Origin: Xiphophorus maculatus
Taxonomy: Eukaryota; Chordata; Actinopteri; Cyprinodontiformes; Poeciliidae
DNA length: 64,000 nucleotides
Assembly: GCF_002775205.1 (NCBI RefSeq)
Contig: NC_036446.1
Coordinates: 13,144,565-13,208,564 of the forward strand
Direction of reading: 5' to 3'
Numbering within the stretch: position 1 is the first letter of the stretch; each line of letters begins with the position of its first letter. The position numbers were made by a program, and so were the translations under genes. Positions 60,201-64,000 of this stretch are shown one piece after another. Under the pieces are notes generated by a model, which searched no databases, was not told the origin of the DNA, and saw only the letters and a program-made list of their open reading frames with translations.

Positions 60201-61932
60201 TTTAAAAGGCAAAATATCAGTGACAGAAACATGATAAATAAATAAGCTCCTAATACATAGCAACATCAAAAATCAGTCTTTGGATCATAAGGTTCAATCA
60301 ATTGCTTTTTGCAATATTTGGATTTTTTTATAGAGACTCACATTTCAGATATCACTAGTTTTAGTCAGAATCGTTTTATTTTTGTCTTGAATCTCCACTT
60401 TACAGTCAAAATCCTAAATTAAGGAATTATGGAGGAGCTGATGCTCAAGAGAAAATTAACCAAAAAAATCACTCATTTGTAATATTCTTTTGAATTTCAA
60501 CTATTTCTTATTTCTCTTTGCACTACAATGTACTTTTTTGAACGCGACAATGTATGAATATAAATTCAACTCGGCTCCTAAATAACAAAAGTAGATTTGA
60601 ATCAAACATCAAATTCGACTGTAAAAAGTTGGGAAATTAAAATCTGTGCAGTAAAGTGTCTTTAGATTACATTTGTTGTGAATTAGTGCTACATAATTAA
60701 ACTGAATTATTATGGCCATATTAGCAACCAACAAGTGAAAGCTCATATTGTGCCTACATGCTGCAGATTTTAATGATCTTTATGCACATAACCAACACTA
60801 TCAACAACAACACACAACAACTTCAAATTTAAACACAATTTCTTCTACCAAGATGCAATGTGCAGGATTTTATCATAAAAGCTACAGAAACATTTTAACA
60901 TTTGTGTACCTGAAAAGAACTGGACAATCTCCTCCTTGCTACATCCAAAAGGGAGTCCTCTTAATTTTAGCATGCAGCCATTGCAGCTGTCAGGAGGAGG
61001 GCCGCTACGTCTCAGCACCCATTCCATTTCACTATGTTTTGACTTAAACACTGTTTTAAACACATGAACACACGGAAATATGAACATAACACAAGCTATA
61101 AAAGAAACAGTCATTTAAATCTCAAACAAAGAAACTATATTCACACAATTATACAATGAAACATAAAGCTCTGCAGTAAACAGAGAGAATGGCAATCAGC
61201 ATAATAACCACAGGAATAGCAGAGCAATAATTTTTTTTTTTTATAAAAATTGTTACAGGAAATCACAAATCCAACACTTACCTTCTACGTATCTGTGTCC
61301 CATGTATTTACGATCCTTGGCAAGAGCATTCTTGTAATCGTCAGCTGTTTTCAGCTCAATAAATGCCTCACCGGTGGCTCGGCCCTCTTTAGTGTAGGTC
61401 AGACACACTCCACTCACGCCTCCCACGATGTCACAGTCTGCAGGAACGGATCATCATGTTGGAGAACAAGTTTAGTAAGAAGTCACTGCAGCTGATTGCA
61501 TTTCAACAAAGTTATTCATAAAATGAAACAAAGTTGTCTAACGCTGACTGAACAAAATTAAAATAATTTGTATTACAACTTATCAAGATTGTTCACAAAA
61601 ACACTCAACTGCTAAAAGAAATAACCGGATATGCAGCGGTTTAAGTAAATGGGTAAAATAAGTTTGTTTACGGCTAAACAACTGAAACAAACACAAGATA
61701 GCGACGAGAAATGGAGATACAAATTTAGGCAAAAATTGAGTCATTTTAATATACCGCATATCCTGGAACACACAACTGTTAATTGTGACTAACCGAGCTT
61801 ATAAAGTTAATGGTCGACTTAAGTTGACGCGTGTTTATTCTCACCAGAGAAGAAACTGGCCACTTCGTCCCGTGAGCAGTTCCAGGGAAGTCCTCTGATC
61901 CGGACCACATACCCATCGTCACTCGAAGACAT
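53230..61932 (-). CDS. hnrnph3: Heterogeneous nuclear ribonucleoprotein H3 (hnrnph3), ten coding exons
   Basis: Nuclear RNA-binding protein of the hnRNP H/F family, which binds G-rich RNA through quasi-RRMs and influences splicing. Coding exons: 61932-61845, 61437-61282, 61050-60910, 58980-58842, 57215-57022, 55584-55489, 55241-55126, 54874-54739, 54044-53988 and 53309-53230. They total 1203 nt, or 400 aa, with all phases closing. The product has three quasi-RRMs (about residues 7-85, 105-180, 292-365). A Gly/Tyr/Arg linker lies between the second and third. A short Gly/Ser-rich tail ends GGLRGVY, close to the GGWRGMY end I recall for mammalian H3. The residues [20 protein letters not shown] and [14 protein letters not shown] also favour H3 over H1 or F. 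Unlike the human protein it has the first quasi-RRM. Confidence 0.95.
55944..56268 (+). mobile_element. Element family C in hnrnph3 intron
   Basis: Starts AGGGGTGCACTGATTTATTG and ends AAAATCGGTGCACCCTTA, giving terminal inverted repeats of about 12 bp. It lies between the exons ending at 57022 and starting at 55584. Confidence 0.65.
56278..56632 (+). mobile_element. Family D, copy 5 (hnrnph3 intron)
   Basis: ACAGCCCTGGAAAAAAATTC start and CAATGAGGTTCAGGGCTGTG end. It directly follows the family C copy. Confidence 0.65.
58005..58368. mobile_element. Family F MITE, copy 4 (hnrnph3 intron)
   Basis: Starts GGCCTGTCACAATAAACAAT and ends ATTTGTTATCGTGACTGGCC, giving clear terminal inverted repeats. 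Confidence 0.7.
58842..61050 (-). CDS. hnrnph3: hnrnph3 coding exons 3-4: quasi-RRM2
   Basis: Exon 61050-60910 reads [20 protein letters not shown] and [20 protein letters not shown]. Exon 58980-58842 carries [20 protein letters not shown] and [20 protein letters not shown]. The MEWV methionine corresponds to the place where the shorter mammalian H3 protein starts (MDWV). The acceptor of the second of these exons is AAG rather than the usual CAG or TAG, and its first residues (GFR) differ from the usual GLE. Confidence 0.92.
59420..59450. repeat. (TG)n(G)n tract in hnrnph3 intron
   Basis: TG dinucleotides run directly into about 12 G residues. Confidence 0.9.
59527..59950. mobile_element. 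Family F MITE, copy 5 (hnrnph3 intron)
   Basis: Starts GCCTGTCACAATAATCAATA and ends AATTTGTCATTGTGACAGGC. Same intron as copy 4. Confidence 0.7.
61282..61932 (-). CDS. hnrnph3: hnrnph3 coding exons 1-2: quasi-RRM1
   Basis: Exon 61932-61845 starts [20 protein letters not shown] and exon 61437-61282 continues [20 protein letters not shown], then [10 protein letters not shown] and [12 protein letters not shown]. These are the hallmarks of the first quasi-RRM of hnRNP H1/H2/F (VRGLPW and GHRYVE). The ATG at 61932-61930 follows an acceptor (TTTCTCTGCAG|AAAGG) by only five bases, so at least one non-coding first exon must exist upstream. Confidence 0.93.
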
Positions 61933-62904
61933 CCTTTCTGCAGAGAAAAAGATATTTGATTACTGCGTTCTTACACGTTTTGTTACCATCAGTGAGTGTG
62001 TGATTTTTGTTCTAGTAACTTGATTTGTGACTGCGCTGTTACTAACTTATCCTGTCCTTTAAAAACTATTTTTATTTAATTTTGTAGGTTAAAGTTTTCA
62101 GAATCTCTGTTAGTAACAAAGTTAATATACTCAATTTGTATACCAACTGAATGAAGAACGTATTTAATCAAACAAGTGCACAAAGGTCTTTTACAATAAA
62201 CATTGACAAAAGATTTATTTGTGATAGTTACACCAGCACTTTTGGATGGAAAAATGCTCATTAAAAAGAGATATTTTAGACTTACAAAGACATATCATGT
62301 ATCAACATATTTCTCCATAGTTTCTATTACTGCCTTTAAAACTTCCTTTCTCATCATACATAAATATTTATAATTGAGTAATTTTTTCTAAGTCTTTCAA
62401 TGCCGGTTTCAGCCAAAAATACATTTTAGATACCCAAAAAGCTAAAGTTAATTTCATTCCTTATCTCATGTATGTAATATATTTTAAAATGCATTTTAAA
62501 TAATAGTCAATGGCAAAAATATCGATTGTGCTGTTTAGTTCCAGCATGATGTTAAAATTAAAGGTAAAATAAATTATTTTACCAAATGCACACGTGCTGG
62601 AAGCTTAACCAGTGGCAAAGTTTAAAAAAGTATATACTGTTTTATACACGTGTTTAATTTTACAAGCCACAATTACAGCAGGAAAAAATAGCTTCATATT
62701 TCCACGCAGCTAGGCGTTCATCTAACGTCAAGTGTCATAAACCACAGATCGCCTTTAAAATCCTTCATAACGCTGCCACGTCTGCGCCCACAAAAAGTTA
62801 ACTATCTGTTAATGAGCTAAACTGCAGCATCTGTGTGACTATGAAGCAAGTTATGTAGCATTTAAGCAAACGTATTTCCTCTTCCAAGCTAATGCTAGTT
62901 TTAC

Positions 62905-63160
62905 CGTTGGAGCCATTACAGCAGGCCAACGGCAGGACAGAAACAGCGGTCAAACCAACGAGCCTCAGCGGTCCGCCAGCCAGAATGTAGTAAACTATAG
63001 CCAACAATCAACGCGAATTTACAGAAAAATTTGCCATTTTTTCCAAATAAAAATAGTTTACAAACAGAAATTATTTTTGCAAGATCTTTTTTTTTTTACC
63101 CCGGTGTTTTCCAGCTCCAAAGGTTTCACTATCAGGAAACGCGCTCAGATTGGTTCTTCC
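62905..63160 (-). promoter_or_regulatory. hnrnph3 promoter and candidate non-coding first exon
   Basis: An inverted CCAAT box lies at 63149-63153 (GAACCAATCTGAGCG on the minus strand). Two possible first-exon donors follow: CACCGGG|GTAAAA at 63100 and CCAACG|GTAAAA at 62905. The second leaves a normal CCAAT-to-start distance and is preferred. Either could splice to the acceptor five bases before the coding ATG. Start site and exon limits are inferred. Confidence 0.35.
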
Positions 63161-63328
63161 TCATGTAGCAGATGGAACAGTAACAACGCCGCAACACCGC
63201 CACCTGCTGGCCTGGAGTGCTGACTGCAGATTAACATAAACAAAAAATCGTTTTTTTCTAAGAAATTTGTGTTGTTCAATATGACAAAACGTACTTTTTT
63301 TTTTAAATATAGCTTATTTCCTTGTTAA

Positions 63329-63394
63329 AGGCACCGAGGTAATGCTCAACCTCGGTGCCTAGAGTGACTTCTAGTGCACTTTGTTGACTAGAAG
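63329..63394. other. Two adjacent perfect hairpins upstream of hnrnph3
   Basis: First: AGGCACCGAGGT (63329-63340), 8-nt loop, ACCTCGGTGCCT (63349-63360). Second: CTTCTAGT (63368-63375), 11-nt loop, ACTAGAAG (63387-63394). No gene is seen here. Confidence 0.85.
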
Positions 63395-64000
63395 CCATTA
63401 AATATTTCTGGTAATTTGGTTCTTTGATTTTGATCCACTTCTTCAGTGCCTCCTGATTCTGGGTCTTTCAAAACCATGATTAAAATTAAAATTGTGGCCA
63501 AAGTATTTTTATACAATAAACCACTCTGGGACATATTGTTTTTCTTACACCTTGTAGTGCCACCTGTTACATTTCTATTCTGATTTTTAAAGTAGAACGT
63601 CAAAAACATTTGTTCCTTTGGTTTTTAACCACAATAAATACTCTTTGACTTTTTAAATATTTTGTGTAGACCATTTTGTATCTTATTTTCCTTTTCTTAT
63701 ACCTTTTAATAGTTGTAAATATTTGTCAGATACATTTACAACTATACTTGATCGTTTTGGTTGTTCGTTTATTCTTGTTTCTGTGCTTTATGTTGCACTT
63801 TGAGGCCAGATATACATTTGCTTTACAAATAATACATATGTTTGAAAATATATTAAAAAAAATATTTCGGAAATGAATGGAAATGTCATTCAAATAAAGA
63901 AACTTTACCTTGTCTCTTTGTTTTAAATGTATCGTTTCCGTTGTTGCATTTTGGAGTTTAAAGCTAACACTTGACATTCACTTTAATTAATCTTTTTATT
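63395..64000. other. Intergenic, nothing recognised
   Basis: AT-rich sequence upstream of hnrnph3 with no repeat family, exon or RNA gene that I can identify. Confidence 0.5.

Overview
This is animal nuclear DNA, almost certainly from a teleost fish. It is AT-rich, its genes are split into many small exons with GT-AG introns, and the spaces are filled with short non-autonomous DNA transposons, LINE remnants and microsatellites of the kinds common in fish. There is no prokaryotic organisation, CRISPR array or rRNA, and I recognised no tRNA. The species cannot be named from the sequence alone.

Three protein-coding genes can be rebuilt exon by exon, all on the minus strand. Read right to left: (1) hnrnph3 (about 62.9-52.3 kb; coding 61932-53230, ten coding exons, 400 aa) is a three-quasi-RRM RNA-binding protein of the hnRNP H/F family. 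(2) A small two-exon MADF-BESS gene (coding 50427-47802, 225 aa) encodes an Adf-1-like DNA-binding factor. (3) rufy2 (coding 41386-17878, 19 exons, 708 aa) encodes a RUN-coiled-coil-FYVE endosomal effector. hnrnph3 and rufy2 are also neighbours in mammals, which supports both names. The genes do not form a pathway. They have separate promoters and unrelated roles: splicing regulation, DNA binding and endosomal traffic.

For all three genes the reading phase closes at every exon junction. rufy2 shows several unusual features. A second start in exon 2 gives a 606-aa form. A likely alternative last exon at 25524-25632 would make a short protein without the FYVE finger. The exon 9 acceptor is fed by an uninterrupted run of 48 TG units. 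The exon 11 donor appears to lie inside the end of a transposon.

Region by region: 1-17.9 kb is non-coding sequence downstream of rufy2 (transposon copies, LINE tails, a degenerate telomere-like array, microsatellites, two very weak exon candidates). 17.9-41.4 kb is rufy2 with repeat-filled introns. 41.4-41.9 kb is its GC-rich promoter region. 41.9-47.2 kb is intergenic repeat sequence. 47.2-50.5 kb is the MADF-BESS gene with a possible second first exon at 48738-48791. 50.5-52.3 kb holds an inverted pair of hAT-like elements. 52.3-63.2 kb is hnrnph3. 63.2-64 kb is intergenic and holds two adjacent perfect hairpins. I found no clearly new multi-gene system; the novelty is in how repeats meet the splice sites and alternative ends of these genes.
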